A stretch of DNA of 64,000 bases, from contig NZ_JAJJWI010000013.1 of assembly GCF_020907275.1 (NCBI RefSeq), forward strand, positions 19,547-83,546. Reading direction: 5' to 3'. Positions 28,901-37,470 of the stretch are shown piece by piece. Position numbers and translations under genes: made by a program. Positions within the stretch are counted from its first letter, which is position 1; each line of letters opens with the position of its first letter. Origin of the DNA: Pontibacter silvestris. GTDB taxonomy: Bacteria; Bacteroidota; Bacteroidia; Cytophagales; Hymenobacteraceae. The notes under the pieces are model-generated. The model did not search any database. It was not told the origin of the DNA and saw nothing but the letters and a program-made list of their open reading frames with translations.

Positions 28901-30574
28901 AATGAAAAAATTTATGTTTACTACCAGAACTATAAAGTAGATGAGTCTGACGCTGCCCCTTATATTATTGCCATTGCACAGGATATAACTGAACGAATGC
29001 TGGCAGAACAGGAAATGAAAAAAGCCAAAGAGGCAGCAGAAGAGTCGGCACGTGTAAAAGAAAACTTCCTGGCAAACATGAGCCATGAGATCCGAACACC
29101 GATGAATGGTATTCTGGGTATGACAGGCCTGATGGACAAAACCACGTTAAATGAGGTACAGCAAAACTATTTAAAGATTATCCGCCAGTCTGCAGATAAC
29201 CTACTGGTTATAATTAATGATGTACTGGACATTGCGAAAATAGAAGCAGGTAAAATTGAGCTGGAGGAAATTCCATTCAACTTAAATGAAACTATAACAG
29301 GTGCTTACCAGACATTAAAGTACAGAGCAGAAGAAAAAGAGTTAGCTTATTTAGTAGAGACCTCACAGTTAGCAGAGCTTAACCTGGTCGGTGACCCTTA
29401 CAGGTTAAACCAGGTACTTCTTAATCTGTTAAACAATGCCATAAAGTTTACAGAAGAAGGAAGCATCGAACTCAAAACCAATGTACTGGAAGAAACAGAG
29501 GATAATGTTAAAATCGAATTCTCTGTGAAGGATACAGGTATCGGAGTACCAGAAGATAAAAAAGAATATATTTTTGAAGGATTTACACAAGCATACTCCA
29601 GCACAACGCGCAAGTACGGGGGCAGTGGCTTAGGTTTGAGTATCTGTAAAACGCTTGTTGAGCTTCAGGGGGGGCGCATTTGGGTGGATAACAATAGCAG
29701 CACAAAAGGCAGCACCTTTAAGTTTACACTTTCTTATCCTAAGTCAAAGGATACAGTAAATGCTGCTGAATCTCATAATGAGGTTGATTATAGCAGCCTG
29801 GGTAAGCTACATGTGCTTTTAGCTGAAGATAATGAGGTTAATATATTCCTGGCGCAGTCCATCTTAGAGGGGTGGGGATTTGATGTTGATATTGCCCGAA
29901 ACGGTTTGGAAGCGACACAATTGGCTGACAAAAACAGGTATGACATCATTCTGATGGATATTCAGATGCCTGAAATGAGTGGCCTTGATGCAACTAATTA
30001 TATCAGGAACAGCTCGGATGGAAATATAGCGGCTACTCCAATTATTGCACTTACAGCAAATGCCATAAAAGGCGACGCGGAAAAGTATATGAAAGCTGGT
30101 ATGGATGATTATATTTCCAAACCTTTCGAGGAAGAGGCACTTTTCTTAAAGATTTCTAAAAATGTAAGACAGAAGAAAAACAACATAACGGAAACAGAAG
30201 AAGACAGTATGGCCGTAACTTCAGAAGTACCTGAGCCCCCTTTATTCGATTTAGCTACTATAATTAAACTTTCAAGGGGTAACGAAGTTTTTATTAACAA
30301 AACAAAGCAGCTTTTTATAAATACTGTTCCTGAAACTGTTACTGACTTACAGGATAAATATAACCTGGCTGATTGGGCTGGTGTAGCCGCCGCCGCTCAT
30401 AAACTGAAATCTACGATTGATACCATGCGTATTGAAAAGTTGCGCGACGTTATTCGGGAGATAGAAAAAGATTCGAAAGCCCAGGTAAACTTTCCTGTTA
30501 TAAAAGAGAATATTCAACTTGTAGATCATGTAATTCGCCAGGTGGTACAGCAGCTTATCAAAGAATTCGCCTAG
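25904..30574 (+). CDS. Multi-PAS hybrid sensor histidine kinase with receiver and Hpt domains
   Basis: A 1556-residue protein without evident membrane segments, so probably cytoplasmic. A short N-terminal coiled coil (about 3-45) is followed by roughly eight PAS-like units, centred near 110, 225, 345, 475, 600, 725, 855 and 980. Several end in the typical DIT/DVT linker. A HisKA domain follows (SHEIRTPMNG, His1061), then HATPase (NLLNNAIKFT; DTGIGVPE; GGSGLGLSICK), a receiver (phospho-acceptor Asp1352 in LMDIQMPEMSG) and a C-terminal Hpt (AHKLKS, His1499). This is a full phosphorelay in one chain. ATG 25904 is preferred to the TTG one codon before it. The likely output is the sigma-54 regulator encoded upstream; signals are unknown. 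Confidence 0.94.
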   Translation: MAEVQEYELALLRQQLEQERKLRLAAEELAQVKSEALEKALRAGKPTQLSSNDYTQLLCSILESLPNAALVTDANANILFINNSFGELFDLPQSAEEYVGFPVNLLEQQTLLVSVSSHNTSRTYAQEERFEEFTLQNGKVVERERISVSKSFDHNSTLWIYRDITAKHKLRVKNALQSEFHEEYPSPVLRLSFDGGVLYTNMAAQLLLQKISIKRFEAFRRLMFRKLSISEGITSTGTFETYVNSNYYLLSVSPFPEKGYANIYLTDITARRKAELELKESQNMVRNITRTVPNIIYVYDLDLDKNIYTNEHVQTVLGYNSSDIKAMDGNFFSTILCFEDLEKLYAHVYRIESTLDGEVVEVEYKVKDKAGNIKWLLCRETIYKRKKDKTVLQVIGSAKDVTESKLQSQELARQKEFYESVLNNIPSDIAVYNKELRYVFVNPMSVGNPDVRKWIIGKNNEEYSAYRNVPPEKMKSRGVHLLKALHEKRHIRFEEAVTNSKGETSYFIRNVSPVLDQKGEVSLIIGYGLNITELRKAQEEFIASESKNRAILAAIPDLMFIIDHEGTYLSMNDIDQEHLPVPKEEIVGNNLKSTLPAALAKRFMELITEVLTSNQPARIEYDLSLSDGIKYYEGRIVQYSSNQVLIIIRDYTEQKKAELEIQEKNELIRQVIDTSPNLIFVKDSNGYYTLANKTLADLYGCSIEDIIGKHDVEIHALPDEVARFDEADRKVIQERQEVQFEGSFTKISGEEFWFHTVKRPLILKDKEVSVLGVGSDITEERLANERLEKSEELHRLLSENSKDLICLHDLDGTYIYVSKAVHELIGYNPEELIGTSPLDYSHPDDIHITLNHGIDQAILGKPNTVIQHRKRNKQGEYIWFETIIKPIYDAGGNVIKLQSSSRDITEQRSANESLRDSEKKYKDLVKYSQAYILSHDLQGHILSVNPYLLNSLGYLEDEVVGKQIKEFFPKVEENKFKEYLERYNSKTVQEGILSMYNTKNEKIYVYYQNYKVDESDAAPYIIAIAQDITERMLAEQEMKKAKEAAEESARVKENFLANMSHEIRTPMNGILGMTGLMDKTTLNEVQQNYLKIIRQSADNLLVIINDVLDIAKIEAGKIELEEIPFNLNETITGAYQTLKYRAEEKELAYLVETSQLAELNLVGDPYRLNQVLLNLLNNAIKFTEEGSIELKTNVLEETEDNVKIEFSVKDTGIGVPEDKKEYIFEGFTQAYSSTTRKYGGSGLGLSICKTLVELQGGRIWVDNNSSTKGSTFKFTLSYPKSKDTVNAAESHNEVDYSSLGKLHVLLAEDNEVNIFLAQSILEGWGFDVDIARNGLEATQLADKNRYDIILMDIQMPEMSGLDATNYIRNSSDGNIAATPIIALTANAIKGDAEKYMKAGMDDYISKPFEEEALFLKISKNVRQKKNNITETEEDSMAVTSEVPEPPLFDLATIIKLSRGNEVFINKTKQLFINTVPETVTDLQDKYNLADWAGVAAAAHKLKSTIDTMRIEKLRDVIREIEKDSKAQVNFPVIKENIQLVDHVIRQVVQQLIKEFA

Positions 30575-30610
30575 AATTTACCTACCAGTGTTTTGGCTGT
30601 GGGGCTATGG

Positions 30611-30650
30611 AAAAGCCTTGCGTTATTGCTATACCATAAAAAAGGCTTTT
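30611..30650 (+). terminator. Possible terminator after the hybrid kinase gene
   Basis: A perfect 9-bp inverted repeat (30611-30619 and 30642-30650) with a 22-nt loop ends in TTTT within the stem. A second 7-bp hairpin lies at 30699-30722. Together they fill the gap before the M20 gene. Confidence 0.45.
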
Positions 30651-30827
30651 AACGGCAGTAAGGTTTGAAGCTGGAAAGCAAGAACCTAAAGGAAGGTTCG
30701 CTCTTCTGTAAGCGTAAGAGCGAAAGCTGGCTAATGATGCTTTTTGAAAAAGGATTCTGTTATTTAACACTAGGCCTTAAGATTCGTATGTAAAATTCTA
30801 CGCAACGTATAATGTAATCATTTTTAC

Positions 30828-31988
30828 ATGCCGGAAAATATCCCTCATCTTCAAGATATTATTAAATTACGCCAGCAACTCCACCAGTACCCGGAATTAT
30901 CATCACAAGAGTATACTACGGCAAAGCGGGTAGTAGAACACTTGCACCAGTATCATCCCGATAACATTATTTCAAATATTGGCGGTACAGGCGTGGCTGC
31001 TGTATTTGAAGGTAAAGACCCGAAGGGCCCTACCATTTTGTTCCGAGCAGAACTAGATGCGTTGCCCATACTAGAGACAGGCGTTGCTCTTTATAAATCT
31101 CAGACAGAAAATGTTGCGCACTTGTGCGGGCATGACGGACATATGGCTATACTAGCTGGTGTGGGAAGCCTGCTGACACAACAAAGGCCTAACAAAGGGA
31201 AAGTGATTCTTCTCTTTCAACCTGCAGAAGAAACAGGTGCCGGAGCCTGGTCTGTCGTACAAGACAAGCAATTTCAGGAACTGAAGCCAGACTATGTTTT
31301 TGCCTTGCATAATCTACCAGGTGTACCTCTGCATCAGATAATTATCCGAACAGGTGTTTTTGCAGCAGCTTCGACAGGTATTATTACAGAGTTCCTTGGT
31401 AAACCCTCTCATGCAGCAGAACCGGAAAATGGCATCAATCCAGGTTTAGCTATGGCAGAGTTAGTGCAGAAGCTTAATAAATTAGTGCAGCATGAAAACC
31501 AGTTCCAGAATCTTGCTCTCCTGACTGTTATTCATGCTCGGTTAGGAGAGATCGCTTTTGGAACAAACCCCGGCTTTGCCACCGTTATGGCTACATTAAG
31601 AGCATATCAGCCAGAAGACTTTGAAAAGCTGAAGCTACAGGCAGAAAGTGCGGCTAAGTCAGTAGCTGATAAGTATAAGCTGAAGAATAGTGTTACTTAT
31701 GTAGAGGAATTTCCGGCCACGGTAAACAATCAGGAATGCGTGCAGTTGGTAAAGAAAGCTGCGGAGAAACTGCACCTGCAGGTAGAACATGCTGCTACTC
31801 CTTTCAGATGGTCTGAAGACTTCGGGCATTTCACCAGTAAGTATAAAGGTGCTTTATTTGGTATTGGTTCAGGCATTGACCAACCCCAGCTTCACCACTC
31901 TGATTATGACTTTCCTGACGAGCTCATTGAAACCGGGGCTAAAATGTTTCTTGCTGTTGCTCAGGAGATATGGCAATTTGAATCTTGA
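30828..31988 (+). CDS. M20-family metal-dependent amidohydrolase
   Basis: A 386-residue peptidase-family M20 protein. The binuclear metal site is visible in LCGHDGHMA (the GHDxH motif) and QPAEETGAGAW (paired Glu), with FALHNLPGVPL and the late HHSDYDFP segment completing the set. A dimerisation insert occupies about residues 175-290. It belongs with amidohydrolases of the N-acyl amino acid / hippurate hydrolase type and should be cytosolic. It is followed, after 141 bp, by alanine racemase on the same strand, though no shared pathway is evident. Confidence 0.93.
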   Translation: MPENIPHLQDIIKLRQQLHQYPELSSQEYTTAKRVVEHLHQYHPDNIISNIGGTGVAAVFEGKDPKGPTILFRAELDALPILETGVALYKSQTENVAHLCGHDGHMAILAGVGSLLTQQRPNKGKVILLFQPAEETGAGAWSVVQDKQFQELKPDYVFALHNLPGVPLHQIIIRTGVFAAASTGIITEFLGKPSHAAEPENGINPGLAMAELVQKLNKLVQHENQFQNLALLTVIHARLGEIAFGTNPGFATVMATLRAYQPEDFEKLKLQAESAAKSVADKYKLKNSVTYVEEFPATVNNQECVQLVKKAAEKLHLQVEHAATPFRWSEDFGHFTSKYKGALFGIGSGIDQPQLHHSDYDFPDELIETGAKMFLAVAQEIWQFES

Positions 31989-32129
31989 TAGCTAATTTAT
32001 TTACTGCTGCAGAAAGTTACTAAAAAACCTTATGTTTCCTTTAGTATTTATAATTCTCCAATAATCTTAGAAACAGTAGATACCTGTGCTCTTAGAGTTT
32101 TTTTATAAACCATCCCAAAACGACAACTA

Positions 32130-33281
32130 ATGCACCCTAGTTCCTACATTGAAATAAACAGGTCAGCACTTAAGAACAACATAGATTTTATAAAAAAAAG
32201 AATTGGCCCAGATGTCCAGTTCTCTTCCGTTATCAAAGGTAATGCTTATGGGCATGGTATTGAGGAATTTGGCCCTATAGCCCAGGGGAGCGGTGTGAAC
32301 CATTTCTCTGTGTTCAGTGCGGACGAAGCCTTTAGGTTATTTGAAGCCCTCCCCGCTCCTGCTACAATTATGGTGATGGGTTATATCGATAATTCTGAAC
32401 TGGAGTGGGTAATAAAGAATGAGATAGAATTTTTTGTTTTCGAATTGGATAGGCTGGAGTCAGCTATAAGTATTGCAAAAAGGATAAAGAAGCCAGCAAA
32501 AATACACCTCGAACTCGAAACGGGTATGTACCGATCTGGCTTCGATGGTGCTACATTATCTCAGGCTGTTTCAATGCTTCAGGCACAACAGGAAAATGTA
32601 CAGCTACAGGGTGTTTGCACGCACTATGCAGGTGCAGAAAATTTGCATAACCACGAAAGAGTTATGGCTCAGTATACAAGCTTTAATCAGCAGGTAAAAG
32701 AGCTGGAAAATAAACATCTAAAACCTAAGCTGAAGCACACAGCTTGTTCTGCTGCAACAATGGCTTATCCTAAAACTCAGATGGACATGGTGCGCATTGG
32801 TATTATGCAATATGGTTTCTGGCCCAGCCCTGAAACTTATGGACAATATATTGCTCAAAATGAAAATATGCAGGACCCTCTTCATCGCCTGATAACCTGG
32901 AAAAGCCACATTATGAGCTTAAAGCATGTACCCGAAGGCGCTTATGTTGGTTATGGAACATCTTACCAGGCTTCGCAAGACATGATAATGGCAGTCATAC
33001 CGGTTGGTTATGCCTGGGGCTACAGCCGTTCACTAAGCAATCAGGGGCAAGTGCTCATACGGGGGCATTATGCAGGTGTGGTAGGCATTGTAAATATGAA
33101 CGTTATGATGGTAGATGTGACAAACATTGCGGGAGTAAGAAAAGATGATGAAGTAGTATTGCTTGGAACGCAGGGTGATAAAAGTATAACTGTGGCTTCT
33201 TTTGGTGAACGTAGTACGCAGTTAAATTACGAACTCCTTACCCGTTTACCTGTAAACATACCGCGAAACATAGTTGACTAA
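32130..33281 (+). CDS. alr: Alanine racemase
   Basis: A 383-residue fold-type III PLP enzyme. The Schiff-base lysine is in SSVIKGNAYGHG (about residue 36), LETGMYRSGFD marks the barrel, and the catalytic tyrosine is in YVGYGTSYQ of the C-terminal beta domain. It interconverts L- and D-alanine for peptidoglycan. It is a stand-alone type, not fused to MurF as in some Bacteroidota. The N-terminus lacks a signal peptide. A related amino-acid racemase specificity cannot be excluded. Confidence 0.9.
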   Translation: MHPSSYIEINRSALKNNIDFIKKRIGPDVQFSSVIKGNAYGHGIEEFGPIAQGSGVNHFSVFSADEAFRLFEALPAPATIMVMGYIDNSELEWVIKNEIEFFVFELDRLESAISIAKRIKKPAKIHLELETGMYRSGFDGATLSQAVSMLQAQQENVQLQGVCTHYAGAENLHNHERVMAQYTSFNQQVKELENKHLKPKLKHTACSAATMAYPKTQMDMVRIGIMQYGFWPSPETYGQYIAQNENMQDPLHRLITWKSHIMSLKHVPEGAYVGYGTSYQASQDMIMAVIPVGYAWGYSRSLSNQGQVLIRGHYAGVVGIVNMNVMMVDVTNIAGVRKDDEVVLLGTQGDKSITVASFGERSTQLNYELLTRLPVNIPRNIVD

Positions 33282-33365
33282 TTCTAAAGCAGCCACTATT
33301 GCACTTCATCGTTACCTGCAACAGACAAAGCATCAACTTTTCTGAGCTATGTTTTCAGTCACAAA

Positions 33366-34202
33366 TCAGTCATTTAAGCTGTAGCCACAGTTATAGCAGT
33401 AGTTGGCGTCCATGGCATGGCCTTCTTTGTGGCAATTGGGACACACACGTGTAACAGTCTCTTTCTCTGATCTGGCCAATTCTACAGATACAATACCAGT
33501 TGGCACTGCTATGACACCATAGCCCATAACCATGACTAAGCTGGCCAAAATCTGCCCTAAAGGGGTGGCCGGTGCAATATCACCATAGCCCACGGTTGTA
33601 AGCGTAACAATTGTCCAGTAAATACTAGTAGGTATACTGGTAAAACCACTCGCAGCGCCTTCTATAATGTACATCAGGGAGCCAATAATAACCACAACGG
33701 TTAAAACAGCACCCAGGAAGACCGTAATTTTAGCTAAGCTTGCCCGCAGTGCCTTCGATAAAACCTGCCCCTCATTAATAAAACGTGTAAGCTTAAAAAT
33801 GCGGGCAGCACGCAACAGGCGCAACGACCGTATCACCAGCAGATACTGAGAACCAACTACTATAAGGCTCAGATAGGTTGGAACAATGGCTAAAAAATCA
33901 ACTACCCCGAAAAAAGAAAAAATATATTTAAGTGGTTTAGGTGTGCTATAAATCCGCAACAGGTACTCCAGTGTAAAAATAATGGTAAAAGACCACTCAG
34001 CAATGTTAAACCAATCCAGGTACAGAATCCGGTATCTGGAAATGCTTTCGAGACATACCGTCAGGACACTAGCTAAAATTAATACAAGCAATACAACATC
34101 AAAAGCTTTACCGCCGGCAGTATCAGCCTCAAAAATTATTGCATAGAGTTTCTTTTTTAGATTAGTTACTGTTTTACTGGCCATATACTTTTGCTTATAC
34201 AT
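33366..34202 (-). CDS. Voltage-gated potassium channel-like ion transporter with a C-terminal zinc ribbon
   Basis: A 278-residue six-segment channel subunit. S1 starts near residue 32 (FDVVLLVLILASVLTVCLE). S4 carries regularly spaced arginines (RSLRLLRAARIFKLTRF). The pore loop has the K+ selectivity filter TVGYGD between S5 and S6. After S6 a cytoplasmic tail ends in CPNCHKEGHAMDANYCYNCG, a CxxC...CxxC zinc-ribbon pattern. It should form a homotetrameric K+ channel. An internal start at 34184 (ASKTVTN) is possible. It converges with alr across 84 bp. Confidence 0.92.
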   Translation of the reverse strand: MYKQKYMASKTVTNLKKKLYAIIFEADTAGGKAFDVVLLVLILASVLTVCLESISRYRILYLDWFNIAEWSFTIIFTLEYLLRIYSTPKPLKYIFSFFGVVDFLAIVPTYLSLIVVGSQYLLVIRSLRLLRAARIFKLTRFINEGQVLSKALRASLAKITVFLGAVLTVVVIIGSLMYIIEGAASGFTSIPTSIYWTIVTLTTVGYGDIAPATPLGQILASLVMVMGYGVIAVPTGIVSVELARSEKETVTRVCPNCHKEGHAMDANYCYNCGYSLND

Positions 34203-34249
34203 AAACTAGAGCTTACGAAAAAGCTTCTATAAGAAATAAATGTGCCTCA

Positions 34250-34269
34250 TCGGCTTCTTCAAAAGCCGA
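34250..34269 (-). terminator. Weak hairpin between DUF389 and channel genes
   Basis: A 7-bp perfect stem (34250-34256 and 34263-34269) lies about 80 bp downstream of the DUF389 stop on the minus strand. There is no U-tract, so termination is uncertain. Confidence 0.3.
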
Positions 34270-34346
34270 ACTTACCATTCACTCCCTTATCTAAACTCTT
34301 TACTGTCAGATACTGAACAGCCCTTGCTGCCATCTTAAAATATTAT

Positions 34347-35741
34347 CTAATTATTGATGGTGGACATTATCTGCAACGAATCGCTTTTTAGTTTTGATGA
34401 CAAATAAGTACTTATACGAGTTTCGAACTCCTCTATTTTAGCAGATGCTGTTGCTGATACCTGTCTTCTGTTCCTGGCTTGGGCTTGCGCAGGTAGTTTC
34501 CAGTCAATCATCACCAGTGTTATAGTATCTGCTTTTGCCTGGCTGGTTGTGCTGACCATATCTCCTATCTGCACTTTCTGTATTTCCGGGAAAAGCAGTT
34601 TTAAATCTTCTGTAGCAGATCCGGAGCGGGTCAGCACACTTTGTGCGGCCCGAACACTATCAGCTCTTTGTGCCTGCAGTTTTTGAATTTCTAATGTTTT
34701 TAAAAAGTCACGGGTAAGGTTGTTTGTCAGGTCTGTAGCCATCCGCTGCACATCTTCTGCCGAAACATCCAGCTGTACAAGCCTTACTTTGTAGTTCTCT
34801 AATGAATTTTTCTGCAGTACCTCGTTATACTGCCCTACCAGGTTATCTTCTACAGTGTTGCCTACACTATATATTTTAATGTAATTCAGGGTATCCTCCT
34901 CCTGTATTTCCCATTTAATAATCTCGTTATTCCGGGAAGCAAAGTCACTGATGATCAGGCTTTCAATTTTCTTACGCGTCTGCACCCCCTGGTAAATATT
35001 GTAAAGAAAATAAACGCTTGGCAGTACCACTATCACCAGCATTACTGCCATTATCCGTGCTACTTTTTTCTCCTTATCCTTATTAATATAGTCCTTTGTG
35101 TGAAACTTCAGGTACTTTACAATCAGGAAAGTGGCAAGGCTGATGAAAACAGCGTTGATAAAGAAAAGGTAAAAGCCACCGAAAAAGAAATCCAGTCGTC
35201 CTAAAGCCAAACCATAACCCGCTGTACAAAGTGGCGGCATGAGGGCAGTTGCAATAGCCACCCCTGGTATAGCATTAGATTTATCGGACCTAGAGATAGA
35301 AACAATACCTGCCAGCCCGCCAAAAAAAGCCACCATGACATCTAACAACGTAGGCTGTGTGCGGGCAAGCAACTCATTGGTTGGCTCCCCAAGAGGTGTT
35401 ACCTTAAAGTATAAGGTGCTTACTATTAAACCGGCAAGGGCAGCTACTCCTAAGTTTTTGAGAGATGCGATCAGCATTTCCCGGTCGTTAATGCCTACAG
35501 AAAGACCTACTCCCAGAATAGGAGACATAAGCGGAGAAACTAACATAGCCCCAATAATAACTGCACCAGAACCTGTATCAAGGCCGATAGAAGCCAGCAT
35601 GGCAGAACACATCAGCATCCAGGTATTATTACCCCTGATTGGGATTTTTTCATTTATCTCCCGGATTGTTCCCGGCTCATCCGTCTCATGCAGGATATTA
35701 AAAACATGATCCAGCGTTCTTTTGAAGGCATCAAAAATCAT
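34347..35741 (-). CDS. DUF389 membrane protein
   Basis: A 464-residue protein. Residues about 40-240 hold the DUF389 core, six or so hydrophobic segments with SAMLASIGLDTGSGAVIIGAM near the start and ATALMPPLCTAGYGLALG later. A further membrane segment near 235-255 precedes a long soluble C-terminal part with beta-alpha features (about 260-460), presumably periplasmic or cytoplasmic depending on topology. Function is unknown; the family is often described as a TIGR00341/TIGR00271-type hypothetical membrane protein. It is transcribed alone. Confidence 0.9.
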   Translation of the reverse strand: MIFDAFKRTLDHVFNILHETDEPGTIREINEKIPIRGNNTWMLMCSAMLASIGLDTGSGAVIIGAMLVSPLMSPILGVGLSVGINDREMLIASLKNLGVAALAGLIVSTLYFKVTPLGEPTNELLARTQPTLLDVMVAFFGGLAGIVSISRSDKSNAIPGVAIATALMPPLCTAGYGLALGRLDFFFGGFYLFFINAVFISLATFLIVKYLKFHTKDYINKDKEKKVARIMAVMLVIVVLPSVYFLYNIYQGVQTRKKIESLIISDFASRNNEIIKWEIQEEDTLNYIKIYSVGNTVEDNLVGQYNEVLQKNSLENYKVRLVQLDVSAEDVQRMATDLTNNLTRDFLKTLEIQKLQAQRADSVRAAQSVLTRSGSATEDLKLLFPEIQKVQIGDMVSTTSQAKADTITLVMIDWKLPAQAQARNRRQVSATASAKIEEFETRISTYLSSKLKSDSLQIMSTINN

Positions 35742-36429
35742 ATAAAGGATAAATATTCAGCTGCAAAAATAAGCGAATATTTAATATGCCAGCGGGCATT
35801 ATATTTGAGTTATATCAGAGATAATTTAACTAAAATTATAATTAACCATTTTCAGTACTATCAATATTCCTCTTGTTATAGTTTACGCGTTTGATCAGCT
35901 TATATAAATATCTGTGGCTAAAAAAGAAAATCACACCTAAAATAAGTGTGGTTTATGCTCACATTTCCAAAAATTATATTAAAGGTGCCTTCCTATTCAT
36001 GAAGAGTATGCTCCAAAGGTAGTTCTTTACTCATTTGCTGATACAGGTATAGTATGTTCTTCCAAAGATCTTAAAAATAAGGTTTACATATGGTAAATTC
36101 TTCCATAGCCTGCAGGGCCATAACTCGTTGGCTATACTTCTCTTTAAACTGTCTGATAAACCTAATAAGCCATTCTGCTTGGCTAGCCCCTGTACAGGAG
36201 CACATAATGAATCAGTACAAAATTTATCTTTAGCACATAAAAGAGAAAACCCACTGTACCTCCAGCTTTAAATAAGTAAGCAGAAGATTGTACTTGCACC
36301 TCCTAACCTCGCAGTACTCCCACTTCTTACAGCTTTGTTATTAACATAATTACAGCCTATTGCTGATGAAGCAGATTAAGAATTTTGTATTCCGGTTGCC
36401 TCTAGTATTTTCTTTGCCTGCAATTCTTT
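35742..36429. other. Long intergenic region with one terminator-like hairpin
   Basis: This 688-bp AT-rich stretch carries a CAAAAATA sequence (35764-35771), which read leftward is a TAnnTTTG-type -7 box close to the DUF389 start. An 8-bp hairpin (35929-35953) is followed leftward by a T-rich run. No convincing gene was found between 35960 and 36429; a small RNA ending at the hairpin is possible but unsupported. Confidence 0.35.
35929..35953 (-). terminator. Terminator-like hairpin, minus direction
   Basis: The 8-bp stem (35929-35936 and 35946-35953, one G-T pair) is followed in the minus direction by ATTTTCTTTTTT. It lies about 480 bp downstream of the usp gene. Confidence 0.4.
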
Positions 36430-37302
36430 TTATTTGCTGATACAATTGGCACAACACCCGGAACAAGGTTTTTTCTTTACTTGCTTAAACGTCAGTAGCG
36501 GAATGCGTGTATGGTAGGCCAGTGTTTTCGTGTAATTGTTTCTAAAGAGGCGCTTCATCAGGTGGTTGTCTTGTGTAGCCAGAATCAGCATATCAGCCTC
36601 GTTAAGTTCTGCAAAATCGCTGATGCCCTCCAGCAAATCGTCTTCTTCCAACAGCTTAAGCTCAATAACTTTACTATCCAATTGCTTTTGAACGTCCTGC
36701 ATAGCTGCTTTGATACTGCTTAACTGCTTGCGGTCATTTTTGCTGATAACCTGCACTAGGGTTAGCCTCGCATCTGCCTGCCTTGTAAAATTTGCTATTT
36801 GTTGCAGTACCTTATTATCCTTATCCGTAAAGTCGGTTGCAAACACCAGGCGACTAAGCTTTTTATACGGTACCATAGTAGGCACCACCATTACCGGACA
36901 GGAAACTAACTCCATAATAACAGCTGCATGGTCCTTATCAGAAGCAGCGCTAACCTCAGGCAAGACATCAGCCTCCATCAATACCAGGTCAACCTTATAA
37001 TCGAGAACAACAGCCTTGATTATATCTTTAAGGCTCCCAGGCCTGACCACACATTCGAATGGCACATGCTCTTTTTTTGAGTTACAGCTTAAAACTCTGT
37101 CTCCAATTGCTCTAAGCGCATGTATCTTGTTTGTTTGCTCAGTATAGGTCAGGCCTAATGTTCCTGAAGTGTTCAGCAATAAAAGTTCTGAATTCAGTGC
37201 TGCTGCAAACTGCCCCGCATAACTAAGTAACAGCAAAGCCTCTGCAGCCTTATCGATATCTACTGGTATTAAAATTTTATTGATTGTGCTCGCCTTGTTC
37301 AT
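36430..37302 (-). CDS. Tandem universal stress protein with a Cys-rich C-terminal tail
   Basis: A 290-residue protein with two UspA-like domains (about 9-140 and 147-275): NKILIPVDIDKAAEALLLL opens the first, and SRLVFATDFTDKDNKVLQ opens the second. The last 15 residues contain CSGCCANC, four cysteines that could hold a metal or a disulfide and are not part of the Usp fold. Its promoter has the same paired Crp/Fnr-type boxes as the cco genes, so it is probably induced with the oxidase. The gene follows the ccoG-fixH-safE unit on the same strand. Confidence 0.9.
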   Translation of the reverse strand: MNKASTINKILIPVDIDKAAEALLLLSYAGQFAAALNSELLLLNTSGTLGLTYTEQTNKIHALRAIGDRVLSCNSKKEHVPFECVVRPGSLKDIIKAVVLDYKVDLVLMEADVLPEVSAASDKDHAAVIMELVSCPVMVVPTMVPYKKLSRLVFATDFTDKDNKVLQQIANFTRQADARLTLVQVISKNDRKQLSSIKAAMQDVQKQLDSKVIELKLLEEDDLLEGISDFAELNEADMLILATQDNHLMKRLFRNNYTKTLAYHTRIPLLTFKQVKKKPCSGCCANCISK

Positions 37303-37321
37303 AGTCTTCCGATTAGTTTAA

Positions 37322-37386
37322 CAAAGTTATAATCAGCTTTAACGTTATGCAGTGAGCAAAATCAGCTCAAAAAATGACATTTATCA
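37322..37386 (-). promoter_or_regulatory. usp promoter with paired Crp/Fnr-type boxes
   Basis: Read leftward there is a distal box TGAC-ATTT-ATCA (37375-37386), 10 bp, a proximal box TGAG-CAAA-ATCA (37353-37364), 23 bp, then a -7 box TAACTTTG (37322-37329). There is no TTTG -33 element, as expected for an activator-dependent promoter. The spacing matches three cco promoters to the base. Confidence 0.72.
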
Positions 37387-37470
37387 GTTTTTAAGGCTTT
37401 AGAAGATTTATTTTATAGGTAGCTATCGTGCTTTAATAATGCCGGGAAGTTATAATACCATTGATAAATA

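Noticed and set aside
35688..35894. Plus-strand open frame overlapping the start of the DUF389 gene
   Set aside because: It overlaps the DUF389 start antisense and then runs into AT-rich non-coding DNA; its residue content is not protein-like.
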